A stretch of DNA of 64,000 nucleotides from Jacaranda mimosifolia (taxonomy: Eukaryota > Streptophyta > Magnoliopsida > Lamiales > Bignoniaceae), in assembly GCA_018894105.1 (NCBI GenBank), contig CM032131.1, forward strand, positions 4,428,501 through 4,492,500, in the 5' to 3' direction. Positions within the stretch are counted from its first letter, which is position 1; each line of letters starts with the position of its first letter. The notes beneath the pieces are model-generated. The model was not told where the DNA came from, made no database searches, and saw only the letters and a list, made by a program, of their open reading frames with translations. Below, piece by piece: positions 1 to 12,136 of the stretch. A program made the translations under genes and the position numbers.

Positions 1-688
1 TTTTTGCTATGCAATTTCAGCCCAATTTAGTTGCCACCGATGGACGAAACTCAACACCCAACACACCTGCTTGTTCCTAGAGCTAAGAGCAATAATACCT
101 ACCCTTCATCCACCCCTGGAAGTCGCCAAAAGTGGAAACCCACCAAGCTCCGTTGTGCGCCATCTTGGCCTTCAATTTTTTGGATTTCATCGGTGGGTTT
201 GGCAAGAAATGGGTATGTTTTGTTCACCGTGAAGAGAGGAACAATTTGGTATATAATGTCAAGGTTTTTGGTTGCTAGAGTTGTTCACTGGAGAAGGAGG
301 AAGGAATCAGTGCATGGGGGGAAAAAATGGAGGAGGAGTTGACCAAGATATTTAAAATACATTCTTTTGAAAATTATAGTTTTACCCCAAAACTTAGGTT
401 AGATTTTCAGTTAGGTCCTCCACACTTCAAAGCTTTTCTTTTTGGTCCTATTTTAATATAGTGCCTCATTTGGCCCCTTTTGACCCAAAATAATTACTAT
501 GCAACCCCAAAACTTCTTAAAATGTGATCCAATTAAGTCTTGCTTAATTGCCCTTTGACCCCAAAACTTTCAAAAGTTTTTACAATTAAGTCCTTTTCAT
601 CTATTTTTCGAGCCCTAAAATTTGACCAATCAAAATCTTGATTTCTAAGTCCTTATTTCCCAAATTACCAAATTTTAGGGGTGTGATA
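1..688 (-). mobile_element. Partial LTR, Ty3/gypsy type, antisense
   Basis: Read on the minus strand, this stretch begins at about 688 with TATCACACCCCTAAAATTT, a decayed form of the TGTAACACCC...AATTTT start shared by the LTRs of elements A and B (35047, 48446). It runs off the left window edge. The plus-strand ORF at 31-342 has no recognisable domain and is probably chance. No internal retrotransposon region is adjacent on the right, so this is either a solo LTR or the 5' LTR of an element lying to the left. Confidence 0.5.
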
Positions 689-1489
689 GAGCCGAATACA
701 AGCTTTCATTGAGTCGAGCCCAAACCATTCGCGAATTGTCTCATCTCATTTACACCCCTACCCTCAATTAATATTAAAACTTACAAGACCCTTACAATGT
801 TTTAAACATTACAAATAGCATCCTTGTAAGATTTGAAACAATACAAATGCAACCCTTGCAACTTAAATTCAATGCAATTGCCACCTTAGTCAGATTCTAG
901 TATAGATTATATGCAGCAAAATAGAAGGTTTATAGAATAGTCCAGAAAATACAAAATCATGGATTAAAGGTAGGGTTTCTTCATACACAACTTCAAAAAC
1001 TTTTAAAAGCAACAAAAATTGATACAATAATCCAAACATTCCAACACATAATATTATATAAAAAAAAACACAAAAATCACATTTTTTGGAAACAAAAATA
1101 GGTCATCTGCCACTTTCAAATCACAATATAATAACACCCAACACACAATACAACTTGATCTAACATAAAACTAAGGAAAAAAAAGTTTTGAGAAAACTTG
1201 TCCATACCTTTATGAGCCATTTTCGCTTGAAAATGTGAATTGCCACCAAAACTTTATGATACAGTCAGTTGGTGTGCACGATCAAGAATTATTCCATAGT
1301 TTTTCTAGTCAGTTTTGTTGGTGGAAAATGACCACGCACCATTAGTGAGGGCACAATAGTAGGAATGAGTGTTTTTGGGGGAGAAGTGAATGAACAGAGG
1401 GAAAAAAATCTACCTACTATGTTCTTCATACACAGATGGGGCAGAAAAGATTTTTAATTTTTTTAATTTTTTTATTTATTTTTTCTGAA
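689..1489. other. Intergenic, no feature recognised
   Basis: AT-rich sequence with no convincing ORF, splice pattern or terminal repeat. Confidence 0.5.
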
Positions 1490-1636
1490 TAAGTAAGGGT
1501 ATAACGGCCATTTCACACCTTCTGTCATGATTTTTAAACGACTGTTAACGCTAGGGGAGGTATTTGTAATTTCGCAAACCTTAGGGTAGTTTCTGTATTT
1601 AGCCCAAATTTCAGGGGAGGTCCCTATAATTAACCT
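1490..1636. mobile_element. Mutator-type MITE end fragment
   Basis: The block 'gttaacgctaggggaggt' followed by 'atttgtaatttcgcaaacc' and ending in AATTAACCT matches the right terminal repeat of the larger element at 53596-56022 (near 55930-56022), which has 'gttagcgctagggtggtatt' and 'tgtaatttcgtgaaacc' and ends in AATTAACCC. No left partner is seen, so this is a truncated copy. The minus-strand ORF 1472-1771 crosses it and is not a gene. Confidence 0.55.
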
Positions 1637-2345
1637 TAAAAAAATTATATTTTTTGGTCTATTTGTAGGCAAAAAAATAAGAATCTTGGCATGAAAATCT
1701 AGGGTTCCCCTATTTATACTATTATATGTAGTATGAAAGTGTGGAACCTGTAATTGCATAATTTTAGTCAAATTTTGAATTCTCAGATTTTTTAAATTTT
1801 TAACTAAATTAAAAAAATTTCAATAGTTGTTTGTTATTAAATTTGATATTATATATTCCATTTTTAAAGATATTTATTCTTATTTATCTCTAACTTATAT
1901 GAATGTACTTTATTTGAAAAAAAAAAATCATTAAATAAGGGATTTTGTTTTTTTAAATTTCAATTATTGAATTGGATTTGATATTATCTCTTTCATATGA
2001 TTGATGAGATAATATCAAAGATGTTTAGATGGGTTGAATCCAAATATAATTTGATGAATAAAAACACATACAAATTACAAGTATTTCTCCTCAAGTCTTC
2101 CAAGCATCTCACGAATAATATTTTTGGATAAGTAAAAAACTACTTCTTGCTATTTAATATGTAATTTCTGTATAGGAACCTAATACATGTTATATGTAAT
2201 TGCATTATAAAGTGTGGGTCTCTATGTTTGTTATATGTATATGTACGGAGATGATAGGTGATCTTAGATGCGGTGCGAGAGAAGGAAAACAACTGAAACT
2301 AAGTATTTTGTGCACTAACATTCAAATAACCAATATATATTTATC
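1637..2345. other. Intergenic with a short dispersed repeat
   Basis: AT-rich and without genes. The segment around 1715-1830 (ATTTTAGTCAAATTTTGAAT and neighbours) resembles 3788-3885, so the flanks of the hAT MITE and tandem repeat share an older repeat. Confidence 0.4.
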
Positions 2346-3140
2346 TAGGCGTGTAAATGGATATTAAACAAATCGGATACACTATTTTTATATTTGTATC
2401 CGTTTAACTTTTTGAATATTCGGATAGAGATACAAATTTAAAGGATATTTAAAAATGATATCCAAATTCGTATATGTCAAATATTGATCGAATTCGGATA
2501 TATCCGTGTTCAATTATAATTATTCAGATTTATTCATATTTTATTAAACTTATTCATATTCAATGATAATTATTCAGATATCTATTTACAAATATTCAAA
2601 TACGTGAATTTGTGAACATATAACAAATACATATTTTAATTAATAGAAGGAATTATATAATTTCATTAAAAAGAAAGCAATCAAACAAATAGCATAATTT
2701 ATAATTAATAATTGACTTTATAATTAATTATTAGTACTCATTAGTAATAATAATGGTATTTAAGTATATTAATTATAAAGTTAACCAACAATAATTGTGT
2801 TGATTAACTTTATTTTTCAATTTTTTCTCTATATTACAATAATTTTTTAAATTTATTCTTTTTTCTTCCCAATTCTTTAATTATAATTTATATATATACA
2901 TATATGGATTATGAGATTTTTATTGAAAAATATAAATAATTTATTATTTAATAAATATATATTTAGAGCAGATATTAAACGGATCGAATATGTACTTACC
3001 ATATCTATATCCATTCATAATCGGATATCTACTAATTGAATATGGATAATATTCACTTTAAATGTATATGGATAAATTTTATATAAACGAATACAAATAT
3101 GAACGGGAAATAAATTTTTGAATATTTATTTACGGCCCTA
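2346..3140. mobile_element. hAT-type MITE, 795 bp
   Basis: Terminal inverted repeats TAGGCGTGTAAATGGATATT at the left and ...AATATTTATTTACGGCCCTA at the right are flanked by an exact 8-bp duplication, TATTTATC (2338-2345 and 3141-3148). Eight-base TSDs with TAG...CTA termini are diagnostic of hAT elements. The subterminal regions hold repeated GGATA/TATCC motifs. No transposase is encoded, so it is non-autonomous. Confidence 0.88.
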
Positions 3141-3299
3141 TATTTATCTTATTATATGTAAGGTAAGATAATCTTGCTAAAGGTAATTTAATTACATGAC
3201 ACGACTCCACTCACATGATTCTGAATTGCCGAAACAGAAAGTATGCAGATTTATATTATTGAATTTTTGTTTTGTCTTGATCAGAAAAGAATTGTTGTT

Positions 3300-3412
3300 T
3301 TGTGTTTGTTGAGTTGGAATTAAATTTACATAGATTATATTTTTTGTGATTAATTTTTTAATTTTTTATCTTATAAAATAATTTCTTATAATCAATTAAA
3401 TTGCATTATGCA

Positions 3413-3448
<36 letters not shown>

Positions 3449-3770
3449 TCTACTCACTTTTGATATATTTAATTTTGTAGGCTTTTTGAAATAGATTATT
3501 GTTCTCGAGTTCAAGTAAGTCATCTACTAAATTTACACATTATATTTTTTTGTGGTTAATTTCTTAATTTTTTTTATCTTATTAAATAATTTCTCATAAT
3601 CAATTGGAATTATATTATTATTCAATATATATATGTTCCGCTAACTTTTGATGTCTTTAGTTTTGTAGGCTTTTTGGAAGAGATTATTGTTCTCGAGTTC
3701 AGATGAGACATCTACTTAATTTCTTATAATCAATTGAAATTTTATTATTATTCAATACATATATGTATTT
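3300..3770. repeat. Tandem repeat, ~200-bp unit, about 2.5 copies
   Basis: The unit (ACATAGATTATATTTTTTGTG ... CTTATAATCAATT ... TTTTGTAGGCTTTTTG ... ATTGTTCTCGAGTTCA) occurs at about 3308-3520 and 3521-3715, with a partial third copy to 3770. Copy 1 contains an (AT)n(GT)n microsatellite at about 3413-3449. Copies differ by substitutions and small indels. No coding content. Confidence 0.7.
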
Positions 3771-4489
3771 ATAATATTATTTATATATACTATTATATAT
3801 AACACAATGGTGCAGAATCCACAATTATGCAATTTTGATCAAATTTTGAATTTTTTAATTAAATTAAAAAATTCCCATTGATTGTTAATTACTCATCTTT
3901 ATCTAAAAAATTTAGAATTCATTTAAATAAGCAACAACTTCATTCAAATGAACATATAATCTATTTTCTTGATGAACTAATAGATAAATTATTAACAACT
4001 AAAAAATTTAAATTTTGTTGAGGTATTCCAATCAATAAACTTGTATCTTGCAGTCTAAATAAGATAGCAACCAATCAAGTTGTGGCACGTGATCTAAAAT
4101 CTTATCAAAGGAAAGATTTGATATTATTTTTTTAAGATGTATATTGATGGGATAATATAAAAGAATTAAAATTTTCTTCTACTTCATATACTTATATGAA
4201 AGGGACAGATTTAACACAAATATTATATGGAAATGCTAATTTTTCAATGGAATTTTTAGAGTGAAAGTCAAAAATTTTCATCGCAAAGTGGACTTTTTTC
4301 AAGCAATTTCTAGTAGAATTCTAATGAACTTTCATCTAAAGCTTTTGTAGCAGATTTTCGACATGATATTCTATCGGTATTTTATATTTTGATTTATATT
4401 TTCTTCTATTTGATGAATTTCTGTCAAAAAATTCATAGGTAAGTTATATTATTTAAATTCTTTAATTCTCTAATTTCAAATTTTAATTT
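3771..4489. other. Intergenic, no feature recognised
   Basis: AT-rich, without ORFs or clear repeat ends. Confidence 0.4.
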
Positions 4490-4633
4490 TTCATTATCAT
4501 TTTTATTTGTTAAAATATTTGTATCCTGTAACATGAGACCTTAATTTTCTTCTTTTCTTTTTAATTATAATATAGTTGTATCATTATTTATATTTTATAA
4601 AGAAATTTACATCCTATACTTTAGCATGAAATT

Positions 4634-4685
<52 letters not shown>

Positions 4686-5335
4686 AAATATAGAAATATT
4701 TTTAAGTTTTACTTAATATTATACCATATTATTTTTGTTCTAATTGATACTATTTGGCGTTATTAGTTAATTGTTTAGAACATATGTTTTAAAAAATACT
4801 AGTATTTTATTAATTGAATATGAAAAATAATATTATATTTATAAAAACACAATAAATTAACTGTATATTTATAAATTTATTTTACTTAATTTAATTGAGT
4901 GAATATACCGTGCATAGCACGGGGTTTATGTAGGCATTTATGTAGGTTTACATAAACCCCGTGCTCTGCACGGTATATTCACTCAATTAAATTAAGTAAA
5001 ATAAATTTATTAGTATATTATTTTTTATATTCAATTATAAAATACTATTATTTTAAAAGATATTGTTTCAAATAGTTAATTAATAATGTCAAATAGTATC
5101 AATTAGAACAAAAAATAATATGGTACACTAATTTAAGTAAAACTTAAAAATATTTCTATATTATATATATATATATATATATTGCAATTCCATGTTAAGG
5201 TACATGATGTACATTTTTTATAAAATATAAATAAACTATATTATAATTAAAAAAGTAAGAAAATTAAGGTCTCAAGTTATAAATCCATGTCAAGGTATGG
5301 GATATAAATATTTTAATAAACACATAATGGTTACA
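4490..5335. mobile_element. Foldback element, long imperfect palindrome
   Basis: Two arms of roughly 400 bp are inverted copies about a centre near 4947. At the centre GAGTGAATATACCGTGCATA on the left is mirrored by TGCACGGTATATTCACTC on the right. The arms stay alignable outward (TTAAGTTTTACTTAA..., TCTAATTGATACTATTTG...) to about 4495 and 5330. The left arm carries an extra ~35 bp and an (AT)n(TG)n microsatellite at 4634-4682; the right arm has (TA)n at about 5161-5182. It is probably a foldback-type transposon or a recombined MITE pair. Confidence 0.75.
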
Positions 5336-5963
5336 TATTTAAAAATTCAAATATGATGTAAATTTAGTTTAAAAATATAATATTTTTATATGATTCAAAA
5401 GAAAAAAAAAATTATGAAATCGGATCGAATTTTTTTTTTATTGAATTTCAGATATCCATTGGATCTAGATATGATACTAACTAACAAAAATTCTATAGGA
5501 TGTTGGATCAGATCATATATGAATCCTGATAATCATATTCGAATTTGGTTATAACTGATTCAATTTAAATTCGACCATTGACAGCCCTATGCAAATCTAT
5601 TGGGGTATACTATGGATAAGATGGCTCTCCCATGTAAGACATCAGTCATCATCTTCCCCCAGTTCTCATCTTTATTGTCATCTAGGAAAAAGAACTATTT
5701 ATTACAAACAATCAACTTGAAGAAAAGCATTTTTCACTTTGACAATTAGTCAATCCAATTTATGTTATTAAAAATCTTTTTCTTAAAAAAAAAAAAAAAA
5801 AAAAGACCGTGCATATGGTAATGTCCAAAATATCATTCGTTTTCTAATGCTCATCCGAATGGTACGACAGATTTATGACAACATAAAACTTATGTACCAA
5901 TCATAAGATGATCGAATCCAATGTCATAATCATCTTGATAGATATTCTTTTTATGGTGGTCGT
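5336..5963. other. Intergenic, no feature recognised
   Basis: AT-rich, with a poly(A) run at about 5787-5804. Near 5445-5590 a few GGATA/TATCC/GAATTCGA-like words resemble hAT MITE subterminal sequence, but no paired termini or TSD were found. Confidence 0.4.
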
Positions 5964-6730
5964 TAGGGGTGGCAATCATGTTGTGTTGGGTTGTTTCGTG
6001 TCGGGTTGAGGAGGATATCACAAAATTTTGTTCAACCCGAACCCAACCCAATAAGCACTCAACCCGAATCCAACCTGAAAGTTTTCGTGTCAATCCGAAC
6101 TCAACCCGTTTCAGCATATGATTATTTTTCATTAATAATTCATCTAAAAAACTTACACATTTTATGTTCAACTAGAATCTTAATAAAATAATCAATTTAC
6201 ACCAAAAATTTGAGAAAAGTCAACTTATGCCAAAAAAAATTTAAAAAAAAAAATCAACATTATACTCTAGCAGCTCAACTTTTATACTATAGAGCAATTT
6301 GATAATTGGACTTCATTTAATTTTCTCTACAACATCAATAATATACAAATTTTTATGTTAAACCAAAAGTTTTGCGCGACTTAATTTTAACAACAATGAA
6401 GTCAAATTCCAGCAAAGAAGTATAATTCGTAATGATTAATAATCATCCCAACATCATCAAATAGTCAAGATTTACGTAGTAAATAATAATCATTAATTCT
6501 TCCAAATCAATCTAGAGTTAAATTGTTCAAAAATAACAAGTCATTACTTAAAAATGAAAAAAACATAGAGTTATTATCGTGTTATCGGGTTGTGATCGTA
6601 TAACCCGAACCAACTCATAATTTTTGTGTTGCTCATCGGGTCGACTCAATATCGACCCAACCCAATAACTCTTAACCCAAACCCAATAATATCGTGTCGG
6701 TTCGTGTCGTGTCGAAAATTGCCACCCCTA
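5964..6730. mobile_element. hAT-type MITE, 767 bp
   Basis: Termini TAGGGGTGGCAATCATG and ...AAAATTGCCACCCCTA are near-perfect inverted repeats, flanked by an exact 8-bp duplication GTGGTCGT (5956-5963 and 6731-6738). The first and last ~150 bp are dense in AACCCGA/TCGGGTT motifs, probable transposase-binding subterminal repeats. The small ORFs inside (both strands) are non-coding readings of these repeats. No transposase is present. Confidence 0.92.
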
Positions 6731-8016
6731 GTGGTCGTTCCCGTCTATCCCTTTCTTCAACTAGTTTCTATCACAAGCCATTGGTCAGAGAATCATCTAA
6801 TGTATTCATGCTTTTATGATAAATATTATTTTTGTTGAGAATTGAATGCTTTACAGGTATTTCATGATACTTTTTTAAATGTATAGTGGAAATTTAAAAA
6901 TAATGAACAATACAATACTATATTGTTATTACAAATAAAGTTAATAATAAAATTAATATCGTGAATTAGAAATTTTGATATTATATACAATAAAATGAAG
7001 ATTGAACAAGATATAAATTAAGCATCCTATAATGCACTAACACTTTAAAAAATCATTCATTTGATGTTGAACATTGTATCAGACACAATACACCTTCCAA
7101 TGCGTGTCCAGCATGCCACTTATGTGCCATAAATTAATTAAATAAAAATGAGACATCTTTTGAAAATTTTGATAGTTCGGAAACACGACCTATGGAGTGA
7201 TTGACAAGTTTCAAACAATGAGGTATTCTCAATTAATACTTATTTCTTGCTTTAGCTCAGATTTAATATTCACCTGAAAATTATGTGCTTGCATTTCCAT
7301 ATCATGGGTGGTAGAATTTCACCAATGTGTTATTAAAAATGATTAGCAATTATATAACTACATGTGTATGTATGTACATATACATTAGTATTTATGGAAA
7401 TACAAAATATTTATACGCACATACATATTGTTCAATCATGTTGGATTACTCTTCATTTTAAAATTTTTAAGAAATGTGACGTTTTTGTGCCCGTATCAAT
7501 TGATACATCATAGAGAGTACCTTCACTATCTCTTTGAAGTTAAATCTTTGAGCACTTCCCCATCTATTTCTAGTGGGCATTTCTAGTGGGCTATCAATGT
7601 AATACTCTTGCTCTATTTGAGATGAGTGGATATATATAATCCCTTAAAATATGCATTGCCCAATTTATGCCATATGGTTAAAGTCTATCAATAATTCAAT
7701 ATATATGAACTTGAAGTGGCCTACTTTTATTTCCTTTTATTTATTGATATGCTTGCACTTAAATAACACGCGTACTGAAAATTATTCGAACTAGCAGCAA
7801 ACAGTTCTCTATGCACTATAAAAGACAACACTATGCTGTTTTTTCTTGCTTGCTTGAGGCCTTTACCTGAAGTCCAAATTCACGTGTTGTGTTCCTTTAG
7901 AGGTGTTTGGTTAAACTTATATTTCGTGTGTTATAAAGGATTCATGATTTCTCTTATTTTTGTCCCAATATGATTTTCTTGTTTCTAAAAATCAATGAAT
8001 AATTGATTTGATTGCA
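6731..8016. other. Intergenic, no feature recognised
   Basis: AT-rich sequence with no ORF or exon-like pattern. A TATA-like CTATAAAAG lies near 7818, but no gene follows it. Confidence 0.4.
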
Positions 8017-8556
8017 CACTACAAAAAAAAAAGTAGGATATTAACTATAGTGAATCCATAACTTATGCTAAATATTCATAGTTTTGACTACGAAATTGTC
8101 ATAAACAAGTTTATAGCTAATGCTTTTGTAGCTAGCCATCGCTACGATCAATTTGTAACTGATGATCATTTTTTTAATATAAATATATTAATTTTTTCTG
8201 CGGATAATATATAAATAATCTGTTATACTTCGAACATATAATTCTATAAATTGATTACTCATAATTTTTATTATTTATAATTAAAAAAAATTACATTTGT
8301 TATGAAAATTCGTAGCTATAACTACAAAATATTGCTACGAATTTTTGTAGCAAATATAATTTTTTTAATTTTAATCAATAAAAACTATTAATTATCAATC
8401 CATAACGTTGTACTTTCAAAGTGTAACAAATTAGTTATGCATTATCCATATGGAAATTAATATACATATATATATATATATATTTCATAGCCAAAACTAT
8501 GAATTTTTGGCATCAGTTACAAGTGGCCGTAGTTGATGCCCTAGTTTTTTGTAGTG
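8017..8556. mobile_element. MITE with CACTA-like termini, 540 bp
   Basis: It begins CACTACAAAAAA and ends TTTTTTGTAGTG, the terminal form of plant CACTA elements. The interior has pairs of opposed motifs (CATAGTTTTGACTACGAAATT near 8089, GCTACGAATTTTTGTAGC near 8334). The 3-bp flanks (GCA and TAA) do not match, so the superfamily is unconfirmed. A right half of the same family is at 38040-38322. Confidence 0.65.
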
Positions 8557-8602
8557 TAAATCAATGAGAAAAAATTGGATCTGAAATCTAGAAATACAAA
8601 TT

Positions 8603-8884
8603 AGGATAAATCACATTAATTAGTTCCTAATGTTTTACTCTAAAATCACTTCAGTCCTCAATTTTCAAAAGTCTATCATTTAGTCCTAACATTTATATAT
8701 CATTTCATTCTAATCGTCAAAACCACTTTCGAACAGTATTTGGCCGGCAAATTAATCAATTTTGATATTTTTAAGGGCAAAATTATCAATTTAAGGTTTT
8801 ATGTTCCACTTTAGTTCCAGTTTAAGGTTTTATATTCCACCTTAGTTTCTATGTCACTTTTTCTATCTTTCTTTCTTTCTTTCT
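8603..8884 (+). repeat. Dispersed ~285-bp repeat with (CTTT)n end, copy 1
   Basis: This block, from AGGATAAATCACAT through ACTCTAAAATCACTTCAGTCC and GGCAAATTAATCAATTTT to a (CTTT)n run at 8867-8884, recurs inverted at 19750-20033 with the same end-to-end structure, simple-sequence tail included. It is an unclassified short retroposon-like or MITE-like family; no coding content. Confidence 0.75.
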
Positions 8885-11039
8885 TTTTTTATAAGAGCAA
8901 ATTGCATTTTACCCATGTCCAATGGAAAAGGGCAAAAAAAAAAAAAAAAGCCTTCATAAAAAAAAAAGGCAAAAAATACCCCCCTTGTGTTTTTGAAAAT
9001 TATGCACACCACCTCCTTCTCCTGATTTGCTTCAATTTAACACTAATTTTAACATATAAAGAATATATTATCCTTAGTTATTTCATATATTTTTAATTTA
9101 ATTAATTTTTTTAAGTATATTTTCATATATCTTGTTCCTTCCCCTTCAAATTTAAAAATTATTTTTAGCTTTTGTATTTTCATTTCTCTAATTTATTCTA
9201 ATTTTTTCATTTTTGTATATATTATATATAAACTTATAATACATTTATGTTGTATGTAAATATTTATATTTGTATAATATAATATATATTAACAAATATA
9301 TATAAATATATAGATGTAGTGTCTCATATTTTTCTTGTTTGTAAATATTAATTAATTAAGATTAGTGAATTATTATAGAAATATTAAATTTTATATATTA
9401 TAATTATTTTTCAAAAAAAATGAAAAAATTAACAAACTAGCAACTAAGTAGATAAGGATAAAATTTTCAGCACTTCTAGTCCTTTTGTAGAATACCTAAT
9501 TTATTAGGTCTCTTTCTTCCTATCATATTCCTACAATGTACATTTAAACCTTTGAATTTCTAGCAAAATAATTTTGCTTAGAAAGTTTTCAATCCATTCC
9601 TCTCCATTGAAGAAATCCCATATGGTACGACAAGAAAATGATTGCCAAGAAATCTCAACATTGTCGACTCTTCTTCTCCCTTCTTTGTAGGTATGATCCC
9701 ATATTTAAATTATAATATAAACATAAGTTTTGGTTAAACCATATGTCATAGTATTTGTATTTTTTGTATGTATTTGATAATTGCGAAGTTTAATAGTTGC
9801 TGCTGTTAGGTTTTGATTTTCAGATTCTAGGGTTAGAAATTTTACATCAGTTTATGGGTCAAATTATGGTAATTTTATGTAAAATATTCAATGTGTTTAG
9901 AACATACCTATAAATTTTCATATTTAAATAATTTTTCTTGAATTTTATGAAAATCCTAAAAGTTTCCGTCCAGATTGAGTGGTGAGTTTAAATAGTTTCC
10001 TTTTAAAAATTTATTTACCTATTGAAATGAAAGAATTTTTAATTGAAAATTTTTATTATGAAACTTTTATGTGTTTATAATATTACTGTAAAACTTGAAA
10101 GTCTCAACACCTATATTTATTTTCTAAAAATCTTCGAGTATAACTGCCTTAGTACATATTGAGTTGGATCAATATCTTGAATTTAAGGGATTTGCTACTT
10201 ATGATAACTAAAGTACCTTAATTTATTAATTTTTATAAAATTAATTTCAAACTTGTCTAGAATAATCCAGTAATATTGGAATCCAAATTTGTTTTATTTT
10301 ATTTATGAAATACGTTGATGTGCCATGTTAGAAATCTTTCTATAGAAAATGCCCGTTTGTTTTCATAAGAATATCATAATACATTTTTCTCTTAGTTTCC
10401 AATTGAATTTGGAAAAGCTTTCAATAGATAAATTATAGATCTATCTCATAGGCTTTTATAGGATTTTGAATCACCTTCATCTGAGGCATGTAGTAAAAGT
10501 TATAGTTTAAATACAATCAAGTATCCCATCGAAAAATTTCCTGAAAACTAGAAATCTGTTTGAGCACCACTGCTGCCTCATGAACTCGATTTTTCTCTTT
10601 TATATTAGCCAATTTAGACTAAATTATCAACATAAAAATTTTAGTCTCTTTCTTGACTTTCTAATGCCATAAGAATCGAGCCAATCAGATATATAGAAAG
10701 AAAGTTATGAGCGAATCGACAAAGTATGTACAAAAGGACAAATTCTTGATAAGTTTTGTAAATATGCATGTACTAGGCTAGCGACGTATAGAAATTTTGT
10801 GTTAGTTTTTATTTTAGAGTTGTATTGATCATTGTCTTGATTTCTTAGATGAATTTGAGATTGGAATTCATGGATCAAATCAAAATGTTAATTGAATTGA
10901 ATCCTACTCTTAAGTCAATAGGTGTTTTGGGATTTAAGCTATTAGGGTCGACCCTTGATCCTATTGATAAGTACAGTAAGTGCCTAAACTTACATATAAT
11001 ATATAATAATACCTTTCAAAACCAAGAAAGTTATTGATG
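8885..11039. other. Intergenic; possibly a decayed LTR
   Basis: No gene recognised. The part from about 9600 to 10850 has the texture of an old LTR or leader but has no detectable ends or partner copy here. ORFs at 8851-9096 and 10849-11037 are short and match nothing I know. Confidence 0.3.
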
Positions 11040-11930
11040 AGGGTGAAATCCATTTTGAGCTGGATCGGATGATAAATTTGGAGGTGTTCTACCTGGGTGG
11101 TCGATATGTAAAGGTAATTGGGCTGAGTCCTGCAATCACGAGCAAACTTCAGGCTAGCCGAGGTGCCCTCCATTAAGGCACTCCGACACTTAAGTTAGAA
11201 TAAATTCGACCAGATATAACGAGCAGCAGAGTGAGGGCTTTTGGATATAGAATAACATACTTTTTGAGAGGCTGGAGTGGGGGTATTTATAGCCTTCTCT
11301 TAATAGGGATTTTTCTGAGATACCCTTGACATATAGGAAGGATCTTTGTCCTTGCATGAGGGGCATTATGTCAACTCACATTCCAGGTGGTTGCCTTTTC
11401 AGGTTTCATGGGCAAGTTAGTACACTGTAGACTGCCTCCTGCCTAGTGCGGCAGCATGAGTGGTACTAGGGTGGCATGCTCCATTAATGCAGAGGCATGC
11501 AACCTGTCAGGGCATTTAATTCGGCAGAGTTGATTCCACGCTAAGTCAAACTCCGTGGTTAGTGGCACGGTTGACTTTATGATGGGTTATCGCATGGCGT
11601 GAGAGGCTTACGAACACCGCGGTCGACCAGCGGCCTTGTCTGTGAATGATGTCGATCTAGATGGTTAATTTAGTCACCTGATATCGGTAGTACCATTGGG
11701 CCCGGGGTATGAGATGGGCCTGGCGCTACATCTTTAAGCCTGCGGTTTTTGAGCCATTGGGCTACCCTATATCATGAGTCCCCCCCACTTTCGAATGCTG
11801 AATGAGAGGATCGATGAGAAGGATTGGGAAGTAGTCTGTTGGGCGGTTACACAAGCTCATCGATGAGGGTTTTTGAAAATTGACCTAGGTTTCGTGCATT
11901 TAATGAGCGGTTACATTATGCTGGGCATGG
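11040..11930 (-). mobile_element. 3' LTR of element C (approximate ends)
   Basis: On the minus strand there is a TATA box CTATAAATA (plus 11284-11292), followed about 100 nt later by CTTAAGTGTCGGAGTGCCTT, a motif typical just after the transcription start in LTRs of this group. U3 lies above 11300. Neither LTR end is certain because no partner LTR is present in the window. Confidence 0.55.
11284..11292 (-). promoter_or_regulatory. TATA box of the element C LTR
   Basis: CTATAAATA on the minus strand, in GC-richer U3 sequence and upstream of the conserved GTGTCGGAGTGCC leader motif. It would drive the minus-strand genomic transcript. Confidence 0.5.
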
Positions 11931-12136
11931 CGCGGAATTGTGGTTACAGCATTATTACAACCGCTTGGATTCTTGCGCCATCGCGGTTAAAATACTCATT
12001 TTTACTTTTATTACCTTTATATCTGGTGGAGCCTTGAGCCAACTGCATCTGCTGCTACCATACAGTGCTTTTTGTTCACCGAAAAAGAGTAAGTCTCTTT
12101 CTTTCCTTTCCTTAACGTTGTTCCTTTGCTATAATC

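Noticed and set aside
4634..4682. Microsatellite-flanked repeats as a CRISPR-like array
   Set aside because: Plain (AT)n(GT)n in a plant nuclear sequence; no regular repeat-spacer structure.
8017..8556. Confirmed CACTA transposon assignment
   Set aside because: Termini fit, but the 3-bp flanks (GCA and TAA) are not duplicated; left as CACTA-terminus-like MITE.
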